Shown piece after piece: positions 34,312 through 46,500 of a stretch of 49,132 bases of DNA (the first letter of the stretch is position 1; every line of letters begins with the position of its first letter). The notes under the pieces are model-generated. The model searched no databases. It had not been told where the DNA came from and saw only the letters and a program-made list of their open reading frames with translations. This DNA comes from CAYJFK01 sp964369475. GTDB taxonomy: Bacteria; Bacillota; Clostridia; Oscillospirales; Feifaniaceae. A program made the position numbers and the translations under genes. Location: assembly GCA_964369475.1 (NCBI GenBank), contig CAYJFK010000011.1:1-49132 (forward strand), in the 5' to 3' direction.

Positions 34312-35244
34312 TTATAAATTGTACTGACTTTTCCACTGTGCCAAAATATCAAGATTGACGGAAGATCCTCCGCAAACTTCGACAACAATGCTCTTATAAG
34401 GCTTAAGTATATCCAAATTATCATATACCACACTAAGTGCTGCGCCGCAGGCAGGCTCTACAAGAATGCGGTTTTCATTTGCAAGAGTTATGCAAGCGGC
34501 CACTGCCCTCTCGTCGGTAACACGGTAAGGTGTAATGTTAAACTGCTTAGCATTTTCCAAAGTCTTAGTGGCAACTTGCTTCGCGCCAAGGCTTTTTGCC
34601 ACAGAGGTTATATCATCTAATGTTATAAGCTTGCCGGCCTCAACAGCCTGATAAAGCGAATCGGCTCCATGGGTCTCGACGGCAAGAATGTGTACATCTT
34701 CCCATCCGTTTCTAATAAGCCCTTCTACTATCCCATTCATAAGTCCGCCGCCGCCGACAGAGACAATAATAAGGTCGGGTTTCGTATCGAGCTCTGCTTT
34801 TAGCTCATCTACAATAGTGCCGTGACCCTCCCAAAGTTTTGGCAAATCAAAGGGAGGGATGTAGGCAAATGTATCGTCATTTTGGCACATACTAAGGCAG
34901 TGCTGATGCGCATCGTCCCATGCCGCTCCCTCTACAATTACAGTGGCATTATAGCTCTCTAACTTCTCTATTGTGCTTTGCGGTGTTGATGTAGGAAGCA
35001 CGACAGTTGTTGGAATGTTTTGCTTTTGCCCGACATATGCCACCGCAAGTCCTGCATTTCCACCTGATGAAGAAAGGAGCTTTTTTGCTCCATTTTCCAC
35101 TGCATCAAGGCAGGCATACTGCATACCACGGAGCTTAAAAGATCCCGATGGTTGAAATGCATCCATTTTAAAGTAAATATTTTTATCTGTGCTCGACAGA
35201 TTATTTATCCTTACAAGAGGTGTGTTGACATATAAATTTTTCAT
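34312..35244 (-). CDS. PLP-dependent serine/threonine dehydratase
   Basis: A 310-residue fold-type II PLP enzyme. The Schiff-base lysine is Lys37 in PSGSFKLRG; SSSGGNAGLAVAY binds substrate carboxylate and VSVGGGGLMNG the PLP phosphate. No C-terminal ACT regulatory domain, so it is the short catabolic type that deaminates serine or threonine to pyruvate or 2-oxobutyrate. It starts 9 bp after the RidA stop, and RidA clears the reactive enamine that such dehydratases release, so the pairing is functional. AAGGTGA precedes the ATG. Confidence 0.9.
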   Translation of the reverse strand: MKNLYVNTPLVRINNLSSTDKNIYFKMDAFQPSGSFKLRGMQYACLDAVENGAKKLLSSSGGNAGLAVAYVGQKQNIPTTVVLPTSTPQSTIEKLESYNATVIVEGAAWDDAHQHCLSMCQNDDTFAYIPPFDLPKLWEGHGTIVDELKAELDTKPDLIIVSVGGGGLMNGIVEGLIRNGWEDVHILAVETHGADSLYQAVEAGKLITLDDITSVAKSLGAKQVATKTLENAKQFNITPYRVTDERAVAACITLANENRILVEPACGAALSVVYDNLDILKPYKSIVVEVCGGSSVNLDILAQWKSQYNL

Positions 35245-35253
35245 ATAGTCACC

Positions 35254-35715
35254 TTAATCCTCTATTTCAAATACTGCGGCAATTTCAACAGTGATGTCAA
35301 GTGGCAGCTGATTTGTTCCCAAAGCCGTTCTTGAATGCCTTCCCGCTTCTCCGAAGATGTCAAAAAGCAGCTCTGAAGCGGCATTAATTACCATGTGCTG
35401 GGAGTGAAACTCTGTTGTGCTTGCAACAAAGCCCATTAGGTTTGCAACTTGCTTTACCTTATCAAGGTCGCCTATTGCTCCTTTAACGACAGAAAGCACA
35501 TTCATAACACAGAGCTTTGCCGCCTCTTGAGCGTCCTCAAAGGTCCTCGTGTCGCCGACCTTACCCGTATACATGGGTACACCCTTAACAAAAGGCCCTT
35601 GTCCCGATACATAAAGAGTGTTACCAATCCTCGACGATGGTAGATAGGACGCAAGAGGCGGTGCAAGCACAGGTAAATCAAATCCAAGCTCTTTTATCTT
35701 GTTTTCTATAAGCAT
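35254..35715 (-). CDS. RidA-family enamine/imine deaminase
   Basis: A 153-residue Rid-family protein, longer than Escherichia coli RidA (128) because of an N-terminal extension; the VSGQGPF and GEAGRHSRTALG motifs match the longer Rid subfamily. The Arg in HSRTALG corresponds to the conserved carboxylate-binding Arg. It hydrolyses 2-aminoacrylate and related enamines or imines to the 2-oxo acid plus ammonia. First gene of a two-gene operon with the dehydratase that would produce that intermediate. Members of the subfamily differ in activity, so deaminase function is inferred. Confidence 0.88.
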   Translation of the reverse strand: MLIENKIKELGFDLPVLAPPLASYLPSSRIGNTLYVSGQGPFVKGVPMYTGKVGDTRTFEDAQEAAKLCVMNVLSVVKGAIGDLDKVKQVANLMGFVASTTEFHSQHMVINAASELLFDIFGEAGRHSRTALGTNQLPLDITVEIAAVFEIED

Positions 35716-35749
35716 ATTTTATCCCCAATCTAAATTTAAATTATAATTA

Positions 35750-35778
35750 ACTGTACAACTTTTTGTAAAAAAAGTCAA
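35750..35778 (-). promoter_or_regulatory. Promoter of the RidA-dehydratase operon
   Basis: Minus-strand TTGACT (35773-35778), 17-bp spacer, TACAGT (35750-35755). Confidence 0.5.
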
Positions 35779-35807
35779 GTTTTAACACTCCTTTTAGTTA
35801 AAGAAGA

Positions 35808-35836
35808 TTGACCTTATCATGTCAAAGTGATAAACT
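35808..35836 (+). promoter_or_regulatory. Promoter of the AbgB-like hydrolase gene
   Basis: TTGACC (35808-35813), 17-bp spacer, TAAACT (35831-35836). The spacer contains the dyad TTATCA...TGATAA (35814-35833), a possible operator. Confidence 0.6.
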
Positions 35837-35878
35837 ATATGCAATGCAGTAAAAAATAAAAAAAGAACGGAGACCTAT

Positions 35879-37192
35879 ATGACAGCCAATGAATTAAAAG
35901 CGCTTGCTTGCAGTGCGATCGATGAAAATAAGGAGATGATTATCTCGCTCGGCGAGGCAATTGCAGACGAGCCTGAACTCGGTTTTAAGGAGTTTAAAAC
36001 GGCCAAAAAGGTTAAAGATGCTTTAAGTAGCCTCTCTCTTACTTACAGAGATGGAGTTGCAATAACGGGAATTATTACGGAGATTAAAGGCAGAAAATCC
36101 GACATTAGAGTTTCTGTTATGGGCGAGCTCGATGCTGTAACGGTGCCAAAGCACAAAAGGGCAGACCCGATAACAGGGGCGGCGCACTGCTGTGGACACA
36201 ATGTGCAGTCGGCAAGTGTTGTTGGCGTTGCTGTCGCTCTTGCTAAAACCGACATTATGAAACATCTTGACGGTGATGTTGTATTAATGCATGTTCCGGC
36301 CGAAGAAGGTGTAGAGCTTGCATATCGTAAAAGCTTGATTGATGACGGCATTTTAAAGCTCCCCGAGGGAAAGGCAGAATTTATATATCGTGGCGAGTTT
36401 GACGATATAGACATGATGATAATGCAACATACAAGCTGTACTGAAAATAGCGGCAATACTGCGCCAAAGGCAACTTGCGGCGGCATGAACGGCGCTTTGG
36501 GTGTTGTAAGCAAAATGATAAAGTATACGGGAAAGGCCTCTCATGCGGCAAGACCTCACGAGGGTATTAATGCTCTTAATGCCGCACAGCTCGGACTTAT
36601 GGGTATAAATGCGCAAAGAGAGACATTTAAGGATGAGGACAATATTAGAGTTCATCCTATCATTACAAAGGGCGGAGATCTTGTAAATGTAGTGCCGGAC
36701 GATGTTAGAATTGAGACATATGTTCGTGGAAGCAACAACGAGGGCATTGTAGATGCCGCAAAAAAGGTCGATAATGCCCTTATGGGTGGCGCTATGGCGA
36801 TAGGTGCGACCTGCGAGATAATTAATATGCCAATTTGCATGGCTCCATTTGAAAGCGAGGAGCTAAAGGATGTCTGCTACGACAACTTGAGATATGTTTT
36901 CGGCGATCAAAATGCCGTTAGAGATGGCGACGGTGTATCGAGCGATGCAGGTGATGTTTCTAACATTATTCCGTCTGTGCATATGATGATCGGTGGTGCA
37001 GGCGGAGTTCTGCATGGGGACAATTTTGAAATTGCAAACAAAGAGCTTGCTTATATAAGCTCTGCTAAAGCAATGGTTTGCTCTGTTATCGACCTATTAT
37101 ACGATGATGCTAAAAAGGCAAAGCATGTCAAGGCAAACTTTAAAGCTCCATATACAAAAGAGCAGTATTTTAAAGAATGGTGCAAGATTTAG
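35879..37192 (+). CDS. M20-family amidohydrolase (AbgB-like)
   Basis: A 437-residue metallopeptidase-fold enzyme. Motifs: MGELDAV, AAHCCGHNVQSA (the GHN form seen in AbgA/AbgB rather than the GHD of most M20D enzymes), HVPAEEG with the catalytic Glu, and the dimerisation-domain motif HAARPHEGINALNAA. Family members cleave p-aminobenzoyl-glutamate or other N-acyl amino acids and dipeptides. The C-terminal tail FKAPYTKEQYF resembles AbgB-type ends. Monocistronic, ACGGAGA site, terminator at 37346. Confidence 0.87.
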   Translation: MTANELKALACSAIDENKEMIISLGEAIADEPELGFKEFKTAKKVKDALSSLSLTYRDGVAITGIITEIKGRKSDIRVSVMGELDAVTVPKHKRADPITGAAHCCGHNVQSASVVGVAVALAKTDIMKHLDGDVVLMHVPAEEGVELAYRKSLIDDGILKLPEGKAEFIYRGEFDDIDMMIMQHTSCTENSGNTAPKATCGGMNGALGVVSKMIKYTGKASHAARPHEGINALNAAQLGLMGINAQRETFKDEDNIRVHPIITKGGDLVNVVPDDVRIETYVRGSNNEGIVDAAKKVDNALMGGAMAIGATCEIINMPICMAPFESEELKDVCYDNLRYVFGDQNAVRDGDGVSSDAGDVSNIIPSVHMMIGGAGGVLHGDNFEIANKELAYISSAKAMVCSVIDLLYDDAKKAKHVKANFKAPYTKEQYFKEWCKI

Positions 37193-37345
37193 CTTGATAG
37201 TTATTGGAAAGTCTTTTTTGTATCGATAGTTACAGCGGTTTTAGATGGCAAGTAATGCGGATAGATATAATGAACCGTTTGATGCTTTTTTGGTCGTCCT
37301 GCATGAAATACAATTAAATTTAAGCTTAGAGATAGGCGAGAAAAT

Positions 37346-37382
37346 AGCGAGAGGGTGCTGACAAAGTGCTCTCTCGCTTTTT
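37346..37382 (+). terminator. Intrinsic terminator after the AbgB-like gene
   Basis: AGCGAGAG / CTCTCGCT stem followed by TTTTTATTTT. Confidence 0.85.
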
Positions 37383-37436
37383 ATTTTATGCATTGAGGGC
37401 GCAAAATTAACTTTTGGTATTGTTTATAACTGAAAG

Positions 37437-37452
37437 CTGTCAATTATGACAG
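37437..37452. promoter_or_regulatory. Perfect palindrome upstream of the giant-gene promoter
   Basis: CTGTCA-ATTA-TGACAG lies 16 bp upstream of the -35 box, the usual place for an activator site. Confidence 0.4.
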
Positions 37453-37467
37453 TTTTCTGCATTTCTA

Positions 37468-37496
37468 TTGTAAAAAAAATTAATTTTTACTATAAT
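37468..37496 (+). promoter_or_regulatory. Promoter of the giant S-layer protein gene
   Basis: TTGTAA (37468-37473), 17-bp spacer, TATAAT (37491-37496), about 50 bp before the ATG at 37547. Confidence 0.75.
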
Positions 37497-37546
37497 GTAT
37501 AATATAAGTTAAAACTCTGAAAAATAAAAAATGGAGGGAAAAAGGG

Positions 37547-40500
37547 ATGAAACTGAAATCAAGGCGCATTATAGGGGTTATTTTGGCCTTAGTTATGATG
37601 ATTCAAGTCCTGCCGATAGCGGCATTTGCATCATTTATGGATCTTGCCGAAAACACCACCGCAGAGAACACTCTACTACTCGAGGAACTCGAGGAAATGT
37701 ACGGCAGTGATGCCGCACAGTACATAGCAAGGCTAAACGAGCTCGGTTTTCTTAACGAAGACGGGAGCATGGACGTTGAAGCGGAGCTAAACGTGGGCGG
37801 CGAGCTAATGACGCTCGCAGAGGTCGAGGAGATGCTCGAAGACCCTGCGACCGACCTTACAAAGGTCATCGACGTCGAGGGGTACGACCTTGTTCTTTCC
37901 GATCTAAAGCTAATGCTCGAAATCGAGAGAGAGGCAATGCGAATATACGAGACCTACTACTCGGAACAGGTCTGGACAGGCGAGCAACTCGATGTGCTTG
38001 CCGATTTAGAGAGCGCCATAGCCGAGGGCAGGTTTTCGATGTACAGCAGCGCAGATGCTGCCAATGTGGATACGGCGGGGCTTGGTAGTGTTAATCACGG
38101 GGCGACGCTTGAGTGGATGACCGCCGCTCCCTCTGACGGTAGTGGACATATTACCAAAACCATTGTGCTGAGCGGTGCAAACCCCGGCCAAACGGTCTAC
38201 TTTAAGGTTTTGAGTACAGACGGTACAGCAAAATCAGGGAATGTTGCATATGGTGGCACCGGCGAATATTCCGGGTTCTCAGGCGCATCATCATACAGTA
38301 TAACCGCTGACAATCTCGGATACGGAGAAAGAGATTTTACCTTCCAAGTAAACGCAAATTTCCAGAACCTCCAGACCGATCTGTGGTCGGGCTACAAGGT
38401 GTTTTTTGCGCATATTTTCGATGTTACCGGTGCAAGTGTCCCCAATCCCACCGCACCCTTGAATCTGGAAAGATATTACGATTTTGGCGGTGTGTACAAC
38501 AGCAATGATAAAGCTGATTTTAAACTGGAGTTTACAAGACCGGATAACAATATTGCATCTGTAACAGATACATTTACCGATACAGCAAAAAAGTGGCTGC
38601 AAAATGGTATTTTTTCAGAGCTTGAAGTGCAAGAGCATGGGTATAGCAGTAGCAATCCATCTTTAATTACACGCTATTGGAATCAGCCGGATGGAGATAC
38701 TCATGACCGTGTTATGCGATTTACAAATGAAAATATTGGTAATACTTCCAACACGTATTACGATGCTGATAAAAAAGAAACTCTTAATGGTCTTTTCAAA
38801 GTTCATAACGGTCTTGAAATGTATATCAACATTGGCGGCAGTTCCGGAGCCGAGCTTTACAGTCAAAAGCGTGGCTATGTAGATGTGCCTGAGAAGACCT
38901 ATTCTACTTCGGAGTTTGATTCACTGGACGAAGTGAATGCTTTAACTAGTTATACTGAGTTAGTATGGTTTAATGCTATCACTGATAAGGATGTATCAGA
39001 CGGGTTTTTTGCATTTGAGGATACACTTACCTATGATTATACTTATATCAATCGAATACAAGATGATGGAACGGTTAGCGAAGGGATGGGTGGAGCAAAT
39101 CCAACATCTTATTTAACGCATGAAGGTACATACGATATTGATATAACAGATTCATCTATACGTAGTAATGTTATATCTGCCGGGTTAAAGGTTACTGCAA
39201 TAAAAAATGCAACAGAGTTATATTATAGAAATGGTGGATATAGTTGGGCTAATGTATTTATCACAGCTGATAAACACAACCAGTGGGGTCTTGGCAATAA
39301 CGGTAGCGTCGTTATGACTTTAACCGACAGCGAAGCACCCACGCTTGAGCATGTGGAAATTATCAGAAAAGGTATCGAAGGTGCGGACGGTCTTTACAAC
39401 ATCGGTGAAAAGGTCCCCGTCATACTTACTTTCTCCGAACCTGTTAAATACACCGGTGGGGCTATTACCGTAAAGAATGATAATGTGGATGGCAGCGTAT
39501 ATAACGGAAGTCTCAGTTATGCCGGTACGGACTCTACAACTGCAAATAGGTTGGCATTTACCTACACAGTTACAGAAGATTCACCGGGCTTTTTCGGTGA
39601 ACTCAACATTTCCGGTGGTACTATTGAGGACGTTTTTGGTAATGACATCGTTAGCGTAAGAGAAACGGTGTACACCGACGACTCAAGCGAGTCCTTCACA
39701 GAAGTTCCCTACATAAATGTTATCCGCAAGTCTAACGCCGTTCCAAATGCGGCCGATATATTTATTACTACCGCAGATATGACGGTTGAGGGAGAGCTAA
39801 AGGACAGGTTCCAGCTTGAAGTTACATTGTCGGACAACGAGGATTTGCAGCTTCTAATCGGCACAACGCCTACAACAGGCGCAGAAATTGAGGCAGACGA
39901 CCCCACGCACATACAGAGCACCGTCGACAACCCAGGAACTACCTCTTACAGCTCGCAGCTTGCAGCTAAGGTTTGGGGGCTTGAGGATGATCTGTCGAGC
40001 ACATTTGTTCGCCTTTTCTACAAGAAGGATGCCGGGGGCACGACCGATTACAGCAAGCTATATGCCGATATTCCGATAGACATGGTGTCGGCCGAAAATC
40101 CCATTATGGTTGAGCTATTTCTTTCAAACGATACACCAAGCCGCTTTACAGATGTTGTTATGGGCAAGACGAGCGCTATAAGCCAAGCGCCTCCAAGTTT
40201 TATAGAGGATGCCGATCTTACTTACATCGCCACTGCGATGGGGGCAACAGGCCATGCGCTTGCCGACAATAAGATTGATGAAGACGAAGTAGGGAACGTA
40301 ATAACTGTCGACATAATGGCGGACGCTGATGCGTTTTCCTTCCCCAATGACATAACTGTAACTTCGTCGAACGAGAGCATATTCACTGTAAAGTTTGAAG
40401 AAAGCACTTCGACTGAGCCGCCAAAGGTAAAGATAACTCCAACAGGCAACGGTGCGGCGACATTTACAGTTACCGCAAACAACGCAGGTCTTGCCACTGC

Positions 40501-43500
40501 CGCAACGTGGACATCACCTGAGATAACGGTAGACCTTGGCGAGCGTGCATATTTTGCAGTGGCTGGCAGTAGCGAGATTATCAGCACTGTCGGCAAGGAG
40601 TTTTCGCTATTCTTTGCATCAAACCTAAACGAAACGCTCGATGCGTCAACGCCTGTTAACTATACCCTTAAAATAATGGACGGCGCAAACGAGCTTTATA
40701 CCGAGACAATAACAAACTACAAGGGCAGTGGAGACAATCGCGCGAGCTTTAAAATTTCGGGCGATACGCTAAATGCGCTTCCTGTTGGCGACTACACAGC
40801 GACTATAACGACCGACTCGGCACTTCTTGCAGGTGGCGGTATCAATGCTATAAACTACACCATCGAGATTGTGCCACCGTCTGTTGTTGTTAACCTTGAA
40901 AATGTGTCTAACGAGTTTTATATTTTGGACAACGAGGGCACATTCGATATTTCGTGGAACATCGAAAACTGGCACCACAGCGCTGACAGTCAGTTTGAGC
41001 TGAAGGTTACAAAGGGCGGCACTACTGTCTATCTCGACAATGTAGCGCCTACAGAGAGCTCGGGTAGCGTTACGATTGACATTGCTTTAGTAGATAGGGG
41101 AAGCGACCCTGCCAATCTGAACTATCGTGACGCTTACACGGCTACCTTAAAGGCCAAAAACGGCAGTGACGCTGACATTGCGTCTGACTCCTTTATCTTC
41201 TATGTCTATGATGACGACATGATGAAAATAGTGTCGGACATGGGTTATAGTAGCGCTGTTGTTCTTAGCAACATTCAGATGATTGAGCAGATAGTAGAAA
41301 ATGCCGCAAATGATGAGGTGGCGCAAAATGCCCTTCTTGCGCTTGGCGGTCAAATCCATCTAAACGAAACTATATACCTCGACAACGAGGGGTATGACTT
41401 TGACATGATAGAAGACCAGATAAAGTGGGCCGTTGAGGATAACACTATTGTAGGGCTGTTCTTTGGCTTAAACGGCGCTTATTACGACCTAAACGAGCTT
41501 GAATACGGCACATTTGCGCCTACATCCGAGTTTGAAATCAACGGAGAAAAAGACGGCACTACGATAATAACGGCAACCCATAACTACACAGGCGACGAGG
41601 CAGAGCTTGCAGTTCAGGTTGAAACGCTAAAGGATAAGCTCTATTTGATAGATGCGTATCCGAACTATGTTGTCAACTACACCTACACAAACGGTGATGG
41701 CGTTGTTAAGACGGGCAAGTCGAACAGCGAGGGCGAGATTGCGGTATACGAGCCGAGCGGTATTGCTTCTGACATTAATCTTGACACGTATGACGCTGAT
41801 TTTAAGTACTTTGGCACGATATATAATGAAGACCTTAGAACATCGGAAGAAAACGGTGTTTACAACTTTACATACCCTGTTAACAACACAGAGCTGAGAA
41901 AGTCTGCCTACACCGAGATTTATTTTAAAAACGAGAACGGTGCTCCTCACAATGCTCAACCTGTCACTATAATGGGCGGTGTATACGTAAACGGCGAGTA
42001 TGCAGAGAATGCACAGTTTATTATTGGTGGCATTCGATATGACGGAGACAAGGACGAGAAGCTTAATCTTACGACCGACAATAAAGGCGGTATAAGACTC
42101 CTAATGGACATAACGCAGTTTACAGACGATCCTGTTAACGACCCTATCACCCACGACGATGAGATAGAGTATATCTTTGAGGCTGTTATAGCCGGCGAGT
42201 ATCCTGTTGTTATCTATCAAGATGCAGGGCTAAGTGTCGACGAGGTCAAGCACCTTGGCGACGGCATTGTCTACACAAAAAAGGCGGCTGTAGACGATAA
42301 GCCTTTCCTCTCCTACCAGACGGTGGGCTACGAGGTCGAGGGCTACGAGGACAACGAAATTCAGCTACCTGTGGGCGATACCGTATACAACTTTGGCCCA
42401 TCAGAAAACTACCCTGTTACCTACCTAAACTCCGACTATTACTGGTGGGGAAGTAGCGAAACAGATTTTGCCGAGGATGCCTTTGTTCTTCAAGACGCAT
42501 ATGGCAAGACATTTATAAATCAAGAGACCGAGACGAGAATACACGAGTTCTCCGACATGTACCGCACATGGTCTACTGTAAAACTTGACCGTGCACAGAT
42601 GGACAATCTAAGCCTTGATCCAAAGGAGTATTCGGGCATTAAGGTAGTGACAAGCGAGACCGAGGGTCTTGTATACGAGAGCTTTGTCATCCCTCAGCGT
42701 GTTATAAATCTGCTTGACGTTGTAAAGGTTCAAGAGGATCAGGATTTGCAACCTACGCTTGACACGCTGTCCGACCTTAGAATAAGTGGCGACTCGGAAG
42801 TGCCTGATGCAGACGGACTCGAACTGCTGACAGGCGGACTTGAGGCGTTAACGGGACTGCTCTCGTGGCGCTCGGGTTCACCGATGGAAGTACTCTTTGC
42901 CCCGACTGCTGACCCACTTGTATACACGGCTATGCTATCGATAGGCTCGACCCCTATATCGACAGGCGAGGTTGAGCACAATGTTCAGCTAAACATTTTA
43001 GACGGTACACAGGCAAAGACAAAGACAATGCCTACCGTTATGGATAAGCAGTCCTTGGCATCGGGCAGTAGTGCCGATAAGCTAAATCAAGACCTTGATA
43101 AGCTAAAGCAGCCATCTTCGTCGGGCGGCAGGATGATATTTGTGCCCCCGTCACTCGGCGGCTACATCGAGGCGGAGTTCCGCTATATCCCCGAGACAGA
43201 CAGCTGGGACTTCTACATAATTAGCGGTGGATTTAATACCGACATGGTTATAGGCTACCGCTACTCGCACAACACCCTAATAGGCCCGGTTCCCGTAACA
43301 ATGACGATGGAGCTTGCAGGCACGGTCGGCCTTGCGGTCGACTTCCAGCAGGGCAGCTACTACGACAGGCGCGAGCTAATCCAAGTAGGCCCCGGAATAG
43401 ATGAGTATATTCTTCCCGAAGCTGAGCGTGGAGTGGACATTTTAACAGAGCTTCGTGTTGGCATGTACTTTGAAGTTTTTGCAGGCCTCGGATTTGACCT

Positions 43501-46500
43501 TTCTGTCGTTGCGGCAAAGATCGGCGTGTTTGGTAGGGTAGAGCTAACTGCAGGCTTTAGATGGTTAAATCGTCCGTATGTCGACGAGTCGGGATTTGAG
43601 AACAATTATTTAATCCCCGAGGTCATCGGTAAGGATAATGTAACAGACCTTGCCTACAACGAAGTGCTAAATGCACAGACATTGACACTTGGCGGCAGAG
43701 TTGGCATACGTTTTGAGTTTAAGTTCCTCTTTATAGAATACAAAAAAGAGCTTGCCTCGGCCTCCTTCCAACTTGAACCGTGGGTATGGAACGAATACGA
43801 CGCTATTAGCGAGATTTGGGCACGTAACGACAGGGTTAACGGCAACCCCGTAGACCTTGTCAATATAGGCGGCGCTGAGGTTACGCTGATAAATTACGGC
43901 GCAATGACAGAGAGCCGCGCATATCTTGACATAGAGCCGAGGAGTTACAGCCTTAACAACATGCTCTATATGGCGCCTGCAAGTTCGCTCTCTGCCGACT
44001 GGAACAACATTTATCCATATGCCGCACCGATAATCTCGTCTGACGGCAAGATAATGGCATACCTCGACGATAACGGCAGTGCCGATATAGAGGATACCGA
44101 AGTATTTGTTACAACGCTTGGTGACAGTGCGCCCGCAGAAGGCACTAAGGTAAACGACGCTAACCCTGCAAGCGGCCGCATTGGATACGGCGACTCGCAG
44201 ATAGCTCTTGACGGCACAGAGGACTACTATGCAGTTGCATACGTCCGCCAGAAGGACAGCCTTGACATACCGCACTCTACAGCCATGACCGACGAGGAAG
44301 TAATGCAACAGACATTTATGTCGGAAGTGTATGTCTCGATTAACGATGGCGGCGTGAAAAACGATGTACGACTATCGAACAACGACACTGCCGACATGGC
44401 ACCTGTTGTTGCTGTTGGTGACAATTACACATTTGTAGCGTGGCGTGAAGTTGCTTCGAGCGACCTTAGCGGCAGCCCGACAAATTACGATGCAAAGGAC
44501 AATATTGTCTACAACATTATTGACAAAGCAAGCGGTCTACCGTTATTGCAAGACCCAAGTACGCTATACGACGGCTCGAACGGCAATGTTAAGTCTGTCA
44601 CTGTCGACATGATAGACGATACCGCAATGGTATCCTACGTCCTCGACACAGACTTTGACGAAGCGACACTGAGTGACCGTGAAGTCGTGGCGACACTTGT
44701 CGATACAACAAATGTGGTCGCAGACGAGTTTGCCTCGGTGCAGACTGTAAATCTAACGACAGACAATAACTTTGAAGAAAATGTTCAGCTTACAACGGCA
44801 GACATTGGCGGCACAGAGCACTTTGTACTTGCGTGGCACAGTGTCGAGGAGATTTCGAGCGGTGGGGATAACCCTCAGTATACAGAGGTCTCCGACATAA
44901 GGCTTATCGCCATGGACAAAGATGGGGCTATCAACACGACAGTTCCTGCAGCTCTAAGCGACATCGGCGCAACGTCTGAGTCGTCTGTCGGCACAAACTT
45001 CCGCTTCTCGAAAAATGCAGGCGACATAACAGATATCGCCTTTGCGTGGGAAGATACGGTTGCCATAGCAGGCGATGAGAACACCGAAACGGCCAACGAT
45101 TCTGTTATAAATGCAGTTAAGTTTATAACAGATGATAACGGCAAATTAGGCCTATCGGGCGTTGCCGAGATAGCAAGCATGCCGACAGGCGTTACTGCAA
45201 GCCACTTTGACTACTACAAGACGAGCGGCACAGAGTACAAGGCAATGATTTTAGGCACAGACTACACAGGCGCTACAATAGCACCACAACCCGCAACGCT
45301 AAACACGACAGACGCAGACGGCAATCCGATAGATGTATCTGTCGACATACCGACACTTGTTACACAGACAAACCTCTACACAGCGACACAGGCATTTACA
45401 AATACCGTGAGGATAGAGGGCGCTTCGGTAGATTTCGAGGCAGTACGCCCGAGTGACGATGTGCAGGTAGGCATAACTGTAACAAACACAGGTAAGGACA
45501 AGATGACAGGGCTAAGCGTAGATGTGGGCGGCGTATCTCAAACAGGGCTTGAAATAGAGCCCGGCGAGCAGTACACGATCTACACAGATATGCCTGTAGG
45601 CGACCCTGTTAGAAATATTCCTTACGTTGTAACAGCAACATACGACAACGCAGAAACGGCCACAGCAATGGGCGTCTTACACCTCGAGTACCCAGACGTT
45701 GGTATATCGAATGCGGAAGTTTCAAGTGCAGGCGACGGTATGCGTGAGGTTCGCTTCTCGCTATACAACGGTCTAAACATTCCGCTTGAAGATAGCGGCA
45801 AGACGGTCAAGGTTGCAGTATTCTCAACCTCCAACTACCTTGAAGAGGACGAGGACGGCAACAGCTTAACGATCGGAAACACCGTAACGGTATCGGGCGA
45901 TGAACTCACACTAATTGACAACGGCGTATATAGTAGTGCAATCACGGTAGATGTTGCCGACCTTCTCGCACTTAACCCAACACATACAGGCGAAATCCCC
46001 GATGGCGGCATAGATCTATACGTCAAGGCGTGGGTCGAGGCGACAGACTCGGTCGGCGGCAAGTACGAGCAAAACGAGTACTACTTAGACGACAACTATG
46101 CATCTGTTAAGGTGCTAAGCCTTGCAGAGCAAAAGGGTGAGCAGGTTTCGACAGATATGGTTATAAGAAACGAAGGCGGCGTTACCAATGTCGATGCTAC
46201 ACTAACAAACAACACGCTACAACCGATCACACATGGTAACATGTTGGCACAGCTTGTAGACGGAGATGGCAATATCCTCGAAACGGTACAGCTTTACAGC
46301 GGCACAGGCACAAACGGCCTTGTATCGCTTGGCGCAGAAGAAAGCCTACCTAAGACGATCGCCTTTACGCAAGAGGGCGCAAATGTTCTGCTATCCTTTG
46401 GAACTGTAAGCACAACAAAGAGTGCCGAGCTTGCAAGCATAACGATAGACAGCTTCCCACTATCGCTTGCAGACTTTGATTCAAACAACGAGGCGAATAT

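Larger units (their letters stand above)
37193..37546. other. Intergenic region before the giant surface-protein gene
   Basis: No gene. It holds a terminator (37346-37382), a 16-bp palindrome (37437-37452) and a promoter (37468-37496), listed separately; 37193-37345 shows nothing recognisable. Confidence 0.6.

Noticed and set aside
43667..44308. Minus-strand frame of 213 codons inside the giant gene
   Set aside because: Cys/Val-rich antisense shadow of a gene with strong codon bias; no start signal and no homology pattern.
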